Assembly (NCBI RefSeq): GCF_003473485.1
Contig: NC_053047.1
Span: forward strand, 37,062,972-37,126,971
Direction: 5' to 3'
DNA length: 64,000 bases
DNA from: Medicago truncatula
Lineage: Eukaryota > Streptophyta > Magnoliopsida > Fabales > Fabaceae
Under the pieces are notes generated by a model, which had not been told where the DNA came from, made no database searches, and worked only from the letters and a program-made list of their open reading frames with translations. The position numbers were made by a program, and so were the translations under genes. Positions 1 to 11,800 of the stretch are shown one piece after another (the first letter of the stretch is position 1; each line of letters opens with the position of its first letter).

Positions 1-195
1 ACCCCTTGTATAAACTAAGATCCAATGGGACAAGAAACAAAGATGAACGGTACAAAATTGCATAAAACTTGTAAAAAAAGGATTAGTTTATTTACAGCAC
101 CATAACAAAAAAAAGGCAGTTTGGCCTTAAAATTTTCCAAATTCGCAACTGTTAAATTTTCATTTTGAATAAAACTGGAAAATTCCAAAGAGACA

Positions 196-653
196 TACAC
201 TATGAGAAACTTACAATCTGTTCAGTTTCATCAGGTTGTCTTTGGTAGTTGTCATATGCTTCAGCATCATGCACAAACAAGCTAGCATTGGACAAAAACA
301 GCTCACGACTTCTGCATTTAAGAAGATAATACCCATTTTCAAAACACGTTAAAAAAGATTCATATGTGAATGATCGGGAACAGATAACGGACATACCTCA
401 TACAGTCTGTTGGGCAGCCAAACTGGCATCACTCTTGTCCAATTTTTTTCTTCTTGCATTGATAGAACAACTTAGGAGTTATAGGAGTTGCAGTATTCAC
501 TTGGGAACACTAAACTATGTTATATATTATGTTAGAATGCCTGATGCAATAATCAAATGACGATGCTTCTTGTAAGGGGAAAAAACAGTTCACCTGCTTT
601 TCGATCTCTTCCTCAATTGGCATTTTCTGAGATTCTTCCTGGTGGAAGTGCAT
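196..653 (-). pseudogene. possible exon remnants of an unrecognised gene
   Basis: Three short coding-like stretches lie on the minus strand. One starts at an ATG (653) and ends at a GT donor after position 594, reading MHFHQEESQKMPIEEEIEKQ. A second, about 397-450, contains WTRVMPVWLPNRLYE before a GTATG donor. A third, about 196-322, contains SLFVHDAEAYDNYQRQPDET before a GTAAGT donor. The reading frames do not join cleanly across the apparent introns, so this is either a decayed gene or a mis-guessed exon set. I do not recognise the protein. It sits downstream of TNL unit A, where other units carry CDT1-like copies, but it does not resemble CDT1. Confidence 0.25.
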
Positions 654-689
654 GTCTATAGATACAATTCTTACCAAAACCAACCATAT

Positions 690-1766
690 TGCTTACTCTC
701 TACCGCGTCCAAAAAGTGTTTGCATACCTAAACAAAGTACATAAACAATGTACAGAGGTTATTTCCAGTTGAATAAGTAAGAACGAAAATATGCTTTGAA
801 TAATAAACAAAAATCAAACATTAAAAAGAAGCCTCGAATTAGCCATAAAAAATGAAAGGGGACTGATATTCCAGCATAGAGTACCGGTATTCCAAATATC
901 AGTCCCTTCCTTAATCTATCATTAAAAGGGGACTGAGATTCCATCATAGAGTACATGAGCATAGGAAATGGATCCTTTATAGTCTAAGTGCATATTTGGT
1001 TTCACGGTGAGTTTTCCGAAATCAAGGTGGCACCATGATTTTGTAGAAGCTCCAAAGCGTAACCTATGCAAAATCACGGTGGCACAACGTCATTCTGTCA
1101 AACTCACAGTGAATCCATAGATACACAAAACAGTATCATTGATTGCAGAAATCCAAAAAACCACCATTTAGAACAGCCGTAATCGACACAAAATGTCATG
1201 GCACCCCCATCTTTAACAAATTGGCCATGGCAGTTGTCAAAAGTATGCCAGCACAATCCATATTTGACAACACTCAGTCTAAAATTTACTTGCATATGGT
1301 GCACTTACACACAAACACATACACGTAAAATTATTTTAACCTATGAAGCACGAACACTCATGCATCAACATCGATAATAATTTGAGAAAATGACATAATT
1401 CATTATAACCACATGTGTCGGTGTTGTATAAGACACTAACACACTTCGAACACCAAACACACCTTCAAACATAAATGTTTGTGCCATAAGTTGTTGCTGT
1501 TACAGTCTCCAAAAACAATTAAGGGAAATAATGTGAGGTCTTCAATAATTGTAAGGAAATCCCAAAAGAGTAATCGAAGCTTCCACCATTATCTTTTGAA
1601 AGAGCTCTCTAGGGAGAGGAGGGCAAAAATTCAATATATCAGCATAAACATACAAACCTATAATTGTGATTTGGTAAATACATAGGAAAATCTATAATAA
1701 AATTATGAAACAAATTAACATCCTACAACACCACGGAAACCTTTATGACGATGAATGATATACTTA
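690..1766. other. non-coding, diverged 3' flank of TNL unit A
   Basis: No convincing gene. Parts of it (about 900-1340) resemble 7320-7620, the equivalent flank of unit B, for example a shared run ending in GGATCCT, so it is an older duplicate of that flank. It also holds a hairpin and a 30-bp direct repeat near 853-955. Confidence 0.4.
853..909. repeat. short inverted repeat (hairpin)
   Basis: A 15-base arm, AAGGGGACTGATATT, near 853-868 is followed after about 27 bases by its near-perfect reverse complement near 894-909. A related direct copy begins near 925. The arm matches the start of the CDT1-like exon at 6160-6180 in both orientations, so it may be a scrambled scrap of that exon. Confidence 0.4.
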
Positions 1767-1767
1767 C

Positions 1768-3050
1768 TTCAACATCCCGAGTGTAACACAATGTTGGCAT
1801 CATTCTCTGGTGAATTGAATGTCTTTCATGTTACTTTTCTCTTTCAATACATGGATTCCACTATTCTGGAAAGGGAATCCAAAGTCAACCTCTGCATGGT
1901 TCCACTTATTTTCTAAAAGTGCTTTGTCTATATTATCATTGAAATTTTCCATTTGCAAATGAAAAAGATGCAAATGTATTTATTTGGCTGTGGTTTTGTA
2001 TCATCTGTATAGAAAAATGTATCGCCGTTGATGATAAATCTTACAGCACGGTAGTGTGAATCATCCCATGTGAATGGAGAAACAACACGAGCTATGTCAG
2101 GAAACTTGTTACGAAACCAGAAGGAAATTGACAATCCTGCTTCGTATATGTGGTTGAACCACTCCGGAATCTTTGGCACCCGTGGCAAACAAAACCAAGT
2201 GTTTCCTGCCTTATGTAATTCCTGTCAATAATAAATAATTAATTTAAGTTTAACTATATCAAAAGGAATATAAAATACATTACAAATAAAAATAAAAAAA
2301 ATCATAACCTGATTTAGTAATCTGCTTTTGCACGACGAAGTCAACGACATGCAGTTTACTGCAGATAACATAAGCATGGAGGAATCACTTGAATTTCCTG
2401 AAGTTCCTTACAATCATCCAAGACGAGTTTCCATAACCCACCCACCACAAGTGAAAAACTCTTAAGATTATAACAACATGAAAGGTTAAGTGTTTCTAGC
2501 AAATCCAACTTGAGAGGTGGAATACTTCTGAGATTGTGACAACCTTCAACAAGCAAGGTTTTAAGTTTTCCAAGAAACCCGTCCACCACAATTGGAAAAC
2601 TCTCAAGACTATGACAATGTGTTAGGTCAAATGTTTCTAGTGAATCCAACTTGAGAGGTGGGACACTCCTCAAATTGTCACAACTATTAACATTCAGGGT
2701 TTTAAGTTTTCCAAGAAACCCGTCCATCACAATTGGAAAATTCTCAAGACTATGACAATATGAAAGGTCAAATGTCTCCAGTAAATCCAACTTGAGAGGT
2801 GGAATACTCCTGAGATTCCGACAACTATTTATTAACATTCAGGGTTTTAAGTTTTCCAAAAAACCCGTCCACCACAATTGGAAAACTCTCAAGACCGTGA
2901 CAATGTGAAAAGTCAAGAGTTTCTAGTGAATCCAACTTGAGAGGTGGAATACTCCTGAGATTGCGACAACTACTAACATTCAGGGTTTTAAGTTTTCCAA
3001 AAAACCCGTCCTCCACAATTGGAAATCTCTCAAGACTATGACAAACTTTT
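1768..3050 (-). pseudogene. TNL unit A: 3' remnant (LRR and C-JID exons)
   Basis: Remnant of a TIR-NBS-LRR immune receptor gene. The LRR exon (about 3050 to 2309) keeps four to five 47-residue units with the PPLKLDSLETF core, then jumps straight to the LWKLVLDDCKEL terminal segment, so the exon interior is deleted. A 4-bp duplication near 2830 (AATA-type) shifts the frame and makes a TAG stop. The C-JID exon (2221 to 1768) keeps IPEWFNHIYEAGLSISFWF but loses one base near 1975, after which the homologous frame continues. No linker, NBS or TIR exon is found upstream; homology stops near 3050. It is non-functional. The exon junctions (CAG|GTTATG at 2309, acceptor CAG|GAATTA at 2221) match units B, C and D. 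Confidence 0.85.
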
Positions 3051-3115
3051 AGCAATTGAAAGACACCTAAATGTTGAAAATTGGGGATTAATATAGTAAA
3101 TAAACCATAATAGGC

Positions 3116-3239
3116 GTTGCTCAATAGACTCTTCAAAATTATTCATTTTTTTAATAAAGGTTCAAATTTTACACACAAAAACAATCGATCAAAAGTTATG
3201 ATTGAAGCGGAGGCTAAATTAAAGGGTCTATTGAGCAAC
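3116..3239. mobile_element. small inverted-repeat element (possible MITE)
   Basis: GTTGCTCAATAGAC at 3116-3129 is repeated in inverted orientation at 3226-3239. The roughly 124-bp segment has no coding content and sits where TNL homology ends. No clear target duplication is visible, so the class is unknown. Confidence 0.35.
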
Positions 3240-3424
3240 TATATGCAATGATAAGAGTCATATGCCTGTTGCCTGTTGGTTCCCGCATTAATAGTAGTCG
3301 TGTGACTGTCATTACTTCCTACCTTCCTTATTTGGAGCATTTGAAGTTTTCAACCATAAGTTGAAAATAACTCAATCAACATTGGCCTCACCAGAATTGG
3401 AATTAGCATTAATATTCATCAATA

Positions 3425-3709
3425 CTCCTTCCGTTTTAAAATGAGTGTCGCTTTAGTCAATTGCACACGTATTAAGGAATGGAATCAAGTAGTCAAATGT
3501 TATGGTAATTTTACATAATTATCCTAATCAACTATTAGTTTGTTTTTTATTAAAGAAAAAATAATACTTTGAAAGTAGTGTAACATAGTATTAATTGAAG
3601 GGTACAATTGAAAAGAAAAAGTTATTATTGCATTGGAAACGGAAAATGACATTCATTTTGAATTTTTTTTTTTGTTGCTAAAACGACACTTATTTTAAAA
3701 CGGAGGAAG
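3425..3709. mobile_element. Stowaway-like (Tc1/mariner) MITE
   Basis: 285 bp flanked by TA. The ends are CTCCTTCCGTTTTAAAATGA and the inverted near-copy CTTCCTCCGTTTTAAAATAA, each followed by GTGTCG. The CTCC-TCCGTTT start and TA target duplication are those of plant mariner-type MITEs. Confidence 0.75.
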
Positions 3710-3711
3710 TA

Positions 3712-4363
3712 TTATTTAAGGGTCTTCCTACCTTGCTTAAAGGTCTTATCCGTGTTACTCTTTAAACTTTAAACCATTTTTTTTTACAATAACTTTTAGA
3801 AAGAAAGGAGAGTGAATTCAATATTTTTCACCACTTTTCAACACGTTATTTTTATTTTTGTACTCTAAAAAATAATATAGTTAGGTAACTCGCAATATTA
3901 TGCACGCACACTCCCAGGAAAATCAAAATAATTATACTCATACATTCATTTTATATTAATCGTAGTGAATACACCAATACTTAATAATGTAGTTTTATTT
4001 GTACAAATAAACAACGTTAATTTAATAAAATGACTATCCCTTTTTTCCTTTATATCATTCATTAATCTGTGTGAAATAGTTGTTCGTGAGACAGAATATT
4101 ACCAAAAAAGAAACTGAAACCGAGATAGAGAATACAGTATGGGAAACTAAAAAGCTTAAGAACAACAATTTATAAAACCAGTTCTTACAATCCCTTGTGT
4201 GCCAGCCAAGATATTCACTATAGCCGGTTGTTGTAACTAAAACAATAAGTCCAAAAGCCAAGGATTTTGGCCACCAATAACGCCAAGGGAGTAAGTGCAA
4301 AAATCCAATCAACAATTACCAAGTAATGCAGAGCAACAATTTATATCATTCAACAAAAGCCTT
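3712..4363. other. AT-rich intergenic DNA
   Basis: Between the MITE and the CDT1-like copy. Open frames on the minus strand here lack splice-supported or family similarity. Nothing recognised. Confidence 0.4.
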
Positions 4364-7300
4364 TCACTCATCTCCTTTGTTCACATTGTTGAGAAGCCTC
4401 AATCGAACTGAGTCCAAATCTGACACATTCTTGACACTGCAAATATAACAGGTTTTATAAACTACAAGCATTAGTAACCAATAACATCAAAAGTTCTGCT
4501 ATTGCAACAAACTGCTAAGTTCTATTATTCCATTACATCCATGATATATGTAATCGTCTTTTTTAATAGCCCAAACAAGGCTGAAATTTCATGTTAAGTC
4601 AGACTCAAATTTTCACATCTCTAAAGGAACAAAGGTTTCATCAGTGAAAAAAAGAAAGAGACCCACCGTACATAGTGTCTCCAGAAGAAACCACCTTCTT
4701 GCAAAGCCAGTCCGGCACAATCTTTTCCAAGATCTCAATCTGCTCTTCAGCTTCTCCTATTAGGAGGACAAGATTAGTTAGCTAGATTCTTTATTACTAA
4801 GAAATCGTGTACATTATAATGAATAGAATTAGAACATACTAATCTCAACAAAATCTAAACAGTTCATCATTATCTTTTGCAAGAGCTACTCTTTTGTGAT
4901 TGAAGTTCTTTTGACAGAGCCAAATATAGAGTCAATAACATTAACCAGTTCCACCAATGATGAAGGATTGTTATCCAATGCATTAAAAGAATGTTGATCT
5001 ACATTGATTTTCTGAAAAGAATGACCAAGGTTCTCATCTACCTGCATCAAGAAACCAATTAACAAGAAATCGATTACTTTCACGAGAAAAAAATTGCTTT
5101 AACAATAAAAAAAAATTAAGGAAAATAATGTTGATCAAATGCGAAGTGTGGAAGTAAGGGATATTAGATATCAATAATATGCTTAAGTATGAACAGTTAT
5201 AAACACAGAGCACAGGCATACTTCTGAACAATGAATAAACAAGAGATTTGAATGGTGCAAGAACATGGGAGAATAGTAAGAAAATACAAAATGAATGAAG
5301 TGCAGTTAGTATATCCCTTTATTATCGTCAATCTAGAAAGAAAGGATTATTCTAAGGAATCGACTAAACTATGATATTATAAGTATGTTATAAATAAAAA
5401 CGTTACCGTTTTTGTATACCCATCCTCGATGTTTTACTCTCAATCTTCGACTTGTTTCTCACCCAATATGTTCATTATCTCTAAAGCTCCTCTCTAGAAT
5501 TTAACATGAACTACTAAATGTCAGGAAAATAAATTGCTTCCTTTGCAAGCTCTCCGGCAAGGATAAATTGAAAGGTACAAAATAGAATAATAAGTGAATA
5601 TCAAAGTATGATTTTAGGGATAAATCGAAAATTAAAACCAAAACTAGATAGAAGGCGCATACCTCCAGAGGTGGGGAAACAGAATAAAAAGATTTGAAGT
5701 TCTCGGAATATCCTCGGCTAGGTATAGACATGTATACTCTATTATCCAAATCATCACTGCCTTCTGTGAGTGTAAAGTCAAGCACTCTTTTTGCAGGCTT
5801 AAAACACGACCCAGACTTTTGGGCAGTCATTTTCTGAAGCTTAACATCAGAACCGAGCAACAATCTCTCAAGTGCTGACTGTGCAGGAGTGTGTGTCAAC
5901 AATCAGACAATGGTGGACATTCTTTCTGCCATGTGCTTTCACTTTCTTTGTTATCCAGCCAGTCAGATTCTTGCTCAGTCTCGTTAGCAACATTCTTCTG
6001 AGAAAAGTGTCTTTTAAAAGATGGACTCAGATGTAAGTTGTTCAGTGACAGTTCGATTTCATTGGAAGTTGATGAAAGTTCAGTTGACAAATTTACAGGT
6101 CCATCTTTGAAAATCAAGTTATAAGGTCTTTGGCTAAAGAGCTCTGATAGTGTGGCCTCTGGAATATCAGTCCCCTGATATCCACAACAAAAAGCAAACA
6201 CAAAATTAAAATTAAAATCAAAATTAAGGTGATGAAATCAATTCTTCTGCATACTTCTAAGAACAAAAATAAATATAGTCGATCTTTTAAGAGATGGAGA
6301 CAAATGTAAGTTGTTCAGCGACAGTTCAATTTAATTGGAAGTTGATGAAAGTTCTTTTGACAAATTGACAGTTCCATCTTTGAAAATCAAGTCATAAGGT
6401 CTTTGCAAAAAGGGCTCTGGTAGTGTGGCCTCTGGAATATCAGTCCTCTTATATCCACAATAAAATGCAAAAGAAAAATTAAAGTGATGAAATCGATTCT
6501 TTTACATACTTCTAAGAACAAAAATAAATATCGCGGAACCAGAACCAAAGAAAAGCAGTTGTCAAAAGATAAGCATAACCAGTAGCAAAAAAATCTCATA
6601 AATCATAATCATCATTACATTTAAAACCAAGTATAACATGCTTATGTAATCATCAATGATCCAATATATTTTCAACAAATATCATACAACACCTTATTAT
6701 TATGATTAATACATTTTCAACTAGTTATAACAAGCTTCCATCTACCTACCATATGGAATCACAAATCACAACACAGAGTACTATGCAGAGAATGAAAATC
6801 TAAATGTCACGACAGTAGTACAGATTAAAGAAAGGGAAATGTTAACTAGTGCCCCCGGGGCACTGGTTAAGGACTTTAAATGGTAACCTTTTATGAAAGT
6901 TTGTGTAATAAAGTGCATTGGAAATTGAAAACTTTGACATTTTAAAAAAATAATTGCTGAATTTAGAATGCTTAAAAAGTGTCATGGAGGCACTCGTTAA
7001 GATGGTGTAAATTGCTCATTCAAATACATAAACACAATCAATAAAAGTAACACCCCTAAATCAAAAAATGTTACCTCAGGATGCAGATTAAAGAAATTAA
7101 TCAGCCTGTAATTAAAATATCGTATAAGAGCCAAATCATCAGACTGTTTGGAGTAATCTTCTACAACGTCAAATACCAAGGTTATCTTCAAATCTGGTTT
7201 CATTCACAAGCTCTTCTTATCAACAACAACCACCTTTTCAATTTCTATACTTGCAAGGAGTATTTATTTTATTTGCGCTAGATGAGCATAAGAGAAGTTT

Positions 7301-7990
7301 CTGAAAACAAAACAGACTACAGTCACTTCCTTAATCCATCAACCAAAGGAAACGGATCCTCTACAATTAACACTTTGACCACGTATGGTGAACTATAGTG
7401 AAGTCAATCACGGATCTCAGAAAAAAGCAGTTTGTTCAAATTTCGCTACACTACAGTGCCATAGCATTAGACTCTATTTGACAACACTTTGAACTAAATC
7501 ACATATCGCGGAACAATATCAATTTGTTAAAATTCTACTTCGGTATGGTGCTTCTATATGCACTACTTGAAACCACTGACACATTTACACACAAACTCAT
7601 ACACACATACACCTTTGTAGCACCAATAATTTTGATCAAAGGTGTGTCTAGTTTCCAACACTACACATTTGATTACATTCAACCATGTCACTTATTCATA
7701 TAATTACTAGTGTCCACATGTGAGTGTACATATAACAGTACTTCATAGAATGGAAAATACACACACATAAAGATTATTTTAATGAGAGGGAAAAATCAAC
7801 ATACAACCTTAAAGTGGTTAGTATCCATAAATGAATAAATTAAATTTGAGGGAATTTGAAAACAAAACAATCACCTCTTCGCAAGAACTTCAACCTTGGT
7901 GCAAATATTTTTGAAAAGTTGTTGACTTTTTACGCAGATGCAACAATCTAAGTGCACAACTCATATCACTTCACAAATCAGCAAAGGTCA
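4364..7990 (-). pseudogene. CDT1: CDT1-like replication-licensing gene, copy 1 (decayed)
   Basis: CDT1 loads MCM helicase at replication origins in the nucleus. Exon-like blocks in order: RLLHLRKKSTTFQ with NICTKVEVLAKR (about 7985-7873), MKPDLKITLVFDVVEDYSKQ (7203 to about 7075), GTDIPEATLSELFSQRPYNL (from about 6180), PAKRVLDFTLTEGSDDLDN (about 5800-5740), SVKRTSITKE (about 4930-4895), EAEEQIEILEKIVPDWL with SSGDTMY (about 4757-4675), and a terminal block ending RLLNNVNKGDE then TGA (4364). The order and the motifs MKPDL, ITKEEL, EEQ-LL-IVP-W and SSGD match plant CDT1. Defects: an in-frame stop plus a +1 base in the first block, an internal deletion with frameshift near 5900, a TAG replacing a glutamate codon right after ITKE near 4893, and a local duplication at 6010-6473. 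It is a pseudogene. Similar copies lie beside units C, D and E. Confidence 0.75.
6010..6473. repeat. tandem duplication of a CDT1-like exon
   Basis: The exon segment at about 6010-6200 is repeated at about 6285-6473, offset 273 bases, with scattered mismatches. The second copy retains the GPE-type region but has an early stop. It marks local slippage inside the pseudogene. Confidence 0.6.
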
Positions 7991-8386
7991 TGTACCTGTA
8001 TCAAAATAAATACAAAACATTCAAAAAAAAAAAACTTCAAATTCGATTGTTTTTCTATAAACATTGAAAAAATGTTAATTTAATTTTGGGTTCATAATGG
8101 TTAATTTAATTTGGAAGCTGGGTGAGTGGATTCTTGAAATTGATGGGTAATAATGGTTCAGTCTTCTTTGGAGTAAGACATACAATTGATTTATCAACTA
8201 TGTGGAGAATCTTCTCACAGTTGAAATCTGAAGTTTCTTTCACTGATTAATCCAAAAATTCAATATTTGGTGAGTTAGACATACAAAAATTAAATATTTC
8301 TGCCAAAACTTGTAACAAATTAACATCCTACAACACTAGAGAGAAAATTTTATGACTATCTGGGTAAAATGAATGATATACTTACT

Positions 8387-8860
8387 TCAACATCCCGAGT
8401 GTAACACAATGTTAGCATCATTCGCTGGGTTGGTGAATCGAATATCCTCCATGCTATTTTTTTCTTTCAATACATGGACTCCACTATACATGAATGCAGA
8501 GACACCAAAATAAATCTCTGCATGGTTCCACTTATTTTCTAAAAGTGCTTTGTCCATATTATCATTGAAGTTCTCCGTTTGCATATGAAAAAGATGCAAA
8601 TGATACATATCCGGCCGTTGTCTCCAACATATCTCTGAATTAGATTTATAGATAAAACTATTGCCGTTGATGCTCACTCTTATACCATGATATCCAAACC
8701 AAAATGTCAATGGAGAAACAACACAAAGAGCTATGGCAGGAAATTTGTTACGAAACCAGAAAGAAATTGACAATCCTGCCTCGCATTTGTGGTCGAACCA
8801 CTTTGGAATCTTTGGAACCCGTGGCAAACGAAAGCAGGTGTTTCTAGCCTCATGTAATTC
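8387..8860 (-). CDS. TNL B exon 5: post-LRR C-JID domain
   Basis: 158 codons from acceptor AACAG|GAATTA to TGA at 8389-8387. Contains IPKWFDHKCEAGLSISFWF and FPAIALCVVSPLTFW, the post-LRR jelly-roll (C-JID) signature of TNLs that contacts effectors. The stop lies one base before a GTAAGT that is conserved in A, C and D, so an intron probably follows in the 3' UTR here. Confidence 0.85.
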   Translation of the reverse strand, partial: ELHEARNTCFRLPRVPKIPKWFDHKCEAGLSISFWFRNKFPAIALCVVSPLTFWFGYHGIRVSINGNSFIYKSNSEICWRQRPDMYHLHLFHMQTENFNDNMDKALLENKWNHAEIYFGVSAFMYSGVHVLKEKNSMEDIRFTNPANDANIVLHSGC

Positions 8861-11800
8861 CTGTTAGTAAAAAATAATTAATGTAAGTTTAACTATATCA
8901 AAAAGAATATAAAATACATTACAAACAAAAAAAAAAGAATCATAACCTGATTTAGTAATTTGCTTTTGCACGACGAAGTCAACGATATGCAGTGTACTGC
9001 AGATAACACTCTTAAGCGTGGAGGAATCCCTTTAATTTCGTGAAGTTCCTTACAATCATCCAAGACAAGTTTCCATAAAAATTGACATTTTTCAATAGAT
9101 TTAGGAATAATTGTGAGTTGATTGTTTGTTAGGTGTAATTCTTTCACATTGGCAAACAACATAAGAGTTTTTGACAATAATTCATCTGAAAGTTTAGCAT
9201 TCCTGACACAAATATACTTTACATTTGAAGATTGCATTGAATTCACTTTTTCTTCATTCATGATGGTAAGCTTAGGATGATTTCCATCTGATCGGTTATC
9301 ATACTGACAGTCACATGGGTGAAATGTTGGAGGCTGAGTAAGATTGTGAAATTGAAACGATGATTCTATACTGGGAGTGTCATCCAAGAGGAGTCCTGGT
9401 ATATTTCTCATCTCTCCCAATATTTCTGGAAAACTCTCAAGACTATAACAACATGAAAGATTGAAATATTTCAAAGAAGTTAACCTGAGCTGTGGGATAC
9501 TCCTAAGCATGATGCAGAATTCAATATTCACGAATTTAAGTTTATCCAACAACTCATCCCGCACACTTGAAAAACTCTCGAGCATAAAACAATTTGAAAG
9601 GTCAAGTTCTTGTAGCAAATCCAACTTAAGAGGTGGAATACTTCTGAGATTGTGACAATTTTTAACAAGCATGGTTTTAAGTTTTCCAAGAAACCCGTCA
9701 ACCACAAGTGGAAAATTCTCAAGACTAAAACAACATGAAAGATCAAGTGTTTCTAGTGAATCCAACTTGAGAGGTGGAATACTCCTGAGACTGAAACAGT
9801 TTGTAACAAGCATGGTTTTAAGTTTTCCAAGATACTCGTCCACCACAAGTGGAAAACTCTCAAGACTATGACAATCTGAAAGTTCTAGTGTTTCCAGTGA
9901 ATCCAACTTAAGAGGTGGAATACTTCTGAGATTGCGACAACATTTAACATTCAGGGTTTTAAGTTTTGCAAGAAATGTGTCCACCACAAGTGGAAAACTC
10001 TCAAGAGTATCACAACATGAAAGTTCTAGTGTTTCTAGTGAATCCAACTTGAGAGGTGGAATACTCTTGAGACTGTGACAATTTTTAACAAGCATGGTTT
10101 TAAGTTTTCCAAGATACTCGTCCACCACAAGTGGAAAACTCTCAAGACTATGACAATTCGAAAATTCTAGTGTTTCTAGTGAATCCAACTTGAGAGGTGG
10201 TATAATTCTGAGATTGCGACAACTCTTAACTTTCAAGGTTTTAAGCTTTGCAAGAAATATGTCCACCACAAGTGGAAAACTCTCAAGAGTATCACAACCT
10301 GAAAGTTCTAGTGTTTCTAGTGAATCCAACTTGAGAGGTGGAATACTTTTGAGATTGTGACAATTTTTAACAAGCATGGTTTTAAGTTTTCCAAGATACT
10401 CGTCCACCACAAGTGGAAAACTCTCAAGACTATGACAATCTGAAAGTTCTAGTGTTTCTAGTGAATCCAACTTGAGAGGTGGAAAACTTCTGAGACTGCG
10501 ACAGCTTGTAACAATCATGGTTTTAAGTTTTCGAAGATACTCTTCCACCACAAGTGGAAAACTCTCAAGACTATGACAAAATGAAAGTTTTAGTGTTTCT
10601 AGTGAATCCAACTTGAGAGGTGTAATACTCATGAGACTGCGACAGTTTGTAACAAGCATGGTTTTAAGTTTTCCAAGATACTCGTCCACCACAAGTGGAA
10701 AACTCTCAAGACAATGACAATCTGAAAGTTTTAGTGTTTCCAGGGAATCCAACTTGAGAGGTGGAATACTTCTGAGATTGCGACAACATTTAACATTCAG
10801 GGTTTTAAGTTTTGCAAGAAATGTGTCCACCACAAGTGGAAAACTCTCAAGAGTATCACAACATGAAAGTTCTAGTGTTTCTAGTGAATCCAACTTGAGA
10901 GGTGGAATACTCTTGAGATTGTGACAATTTTTAACAAGCATGGTTTTAAGTTTTCCAAGATACTCGTCCGCCACAAGTGGAAAACTCTCAAGACTATGAC
11001 AATCTGAAAGTTCTAGTGTTTCTAGTGAATCCAACTTGAGAGGTGGAATACTCTTGAGATTGTGACAATTTTTAACAAGCATGGTTTTAAGTTTTCCAAG
11101 ATACTCGTCCGCCACAAGTGGAAAACTCTCAAGACTATGACAATTTGAAAGTTCTAGTGTTTCTAGTGAATCCAACTTGAGAGGCGGAAAACTCCTGAGA
11201 CTGCGACAGCTTGTAACAATCATGGTTTTAAGTTTTCGAAGATACTCTTCCACCACAAGTGGAAAACTCTCAAGACTATGACAAAATGAAAGTTTTAGTG
11301 TTTCTAGTGAATCCAACTTGAGAGGTGGAAAACTTCTGAGACTGCGACAGCTTGTAACAATCATGGTTTTAAGTTTTCGAAGATACTCTTCCACCACAAG
11401 TGGAAAACTCTCAAGACTATGACAAAATGAAAGTTTTAGTGTTTCTAGTGAATCCAACTTGAGAGGTGGAATACTCCTTAGCTTGATGCAATGTCTAACA
11501 CTCATTATTTTAAGCTTATCACCAAAGTCATCTATCACAGGTGAAAAATTCTCAAGATTACTACACTCTGAAAGATAGAGTTCTTCTAGAGAAGGTAACA
11601 TGAGAGGTGGAATAATTCTGATTTCGGTGCATTTTACAATTCTCAAAATTTTAAGGTTACCTAAAAAACCTATCGATTTATCAATTGCAATTAGTGTCTT
11701 ACAATATTGTATTGAAAATTCTTCTAAATTTAGGAGACCAGATATATCAGGTATTTGTGCTAAATCTTGACTTCTATTGAGATTTAAAACTCTCATATTC

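Noticed and set aside
9461..9871. Plus-strand open frames antisense to LRR exons (also at 46741 and 47470)
   Set aside because: Shadows of repetitive coding DNA on the minus strand.
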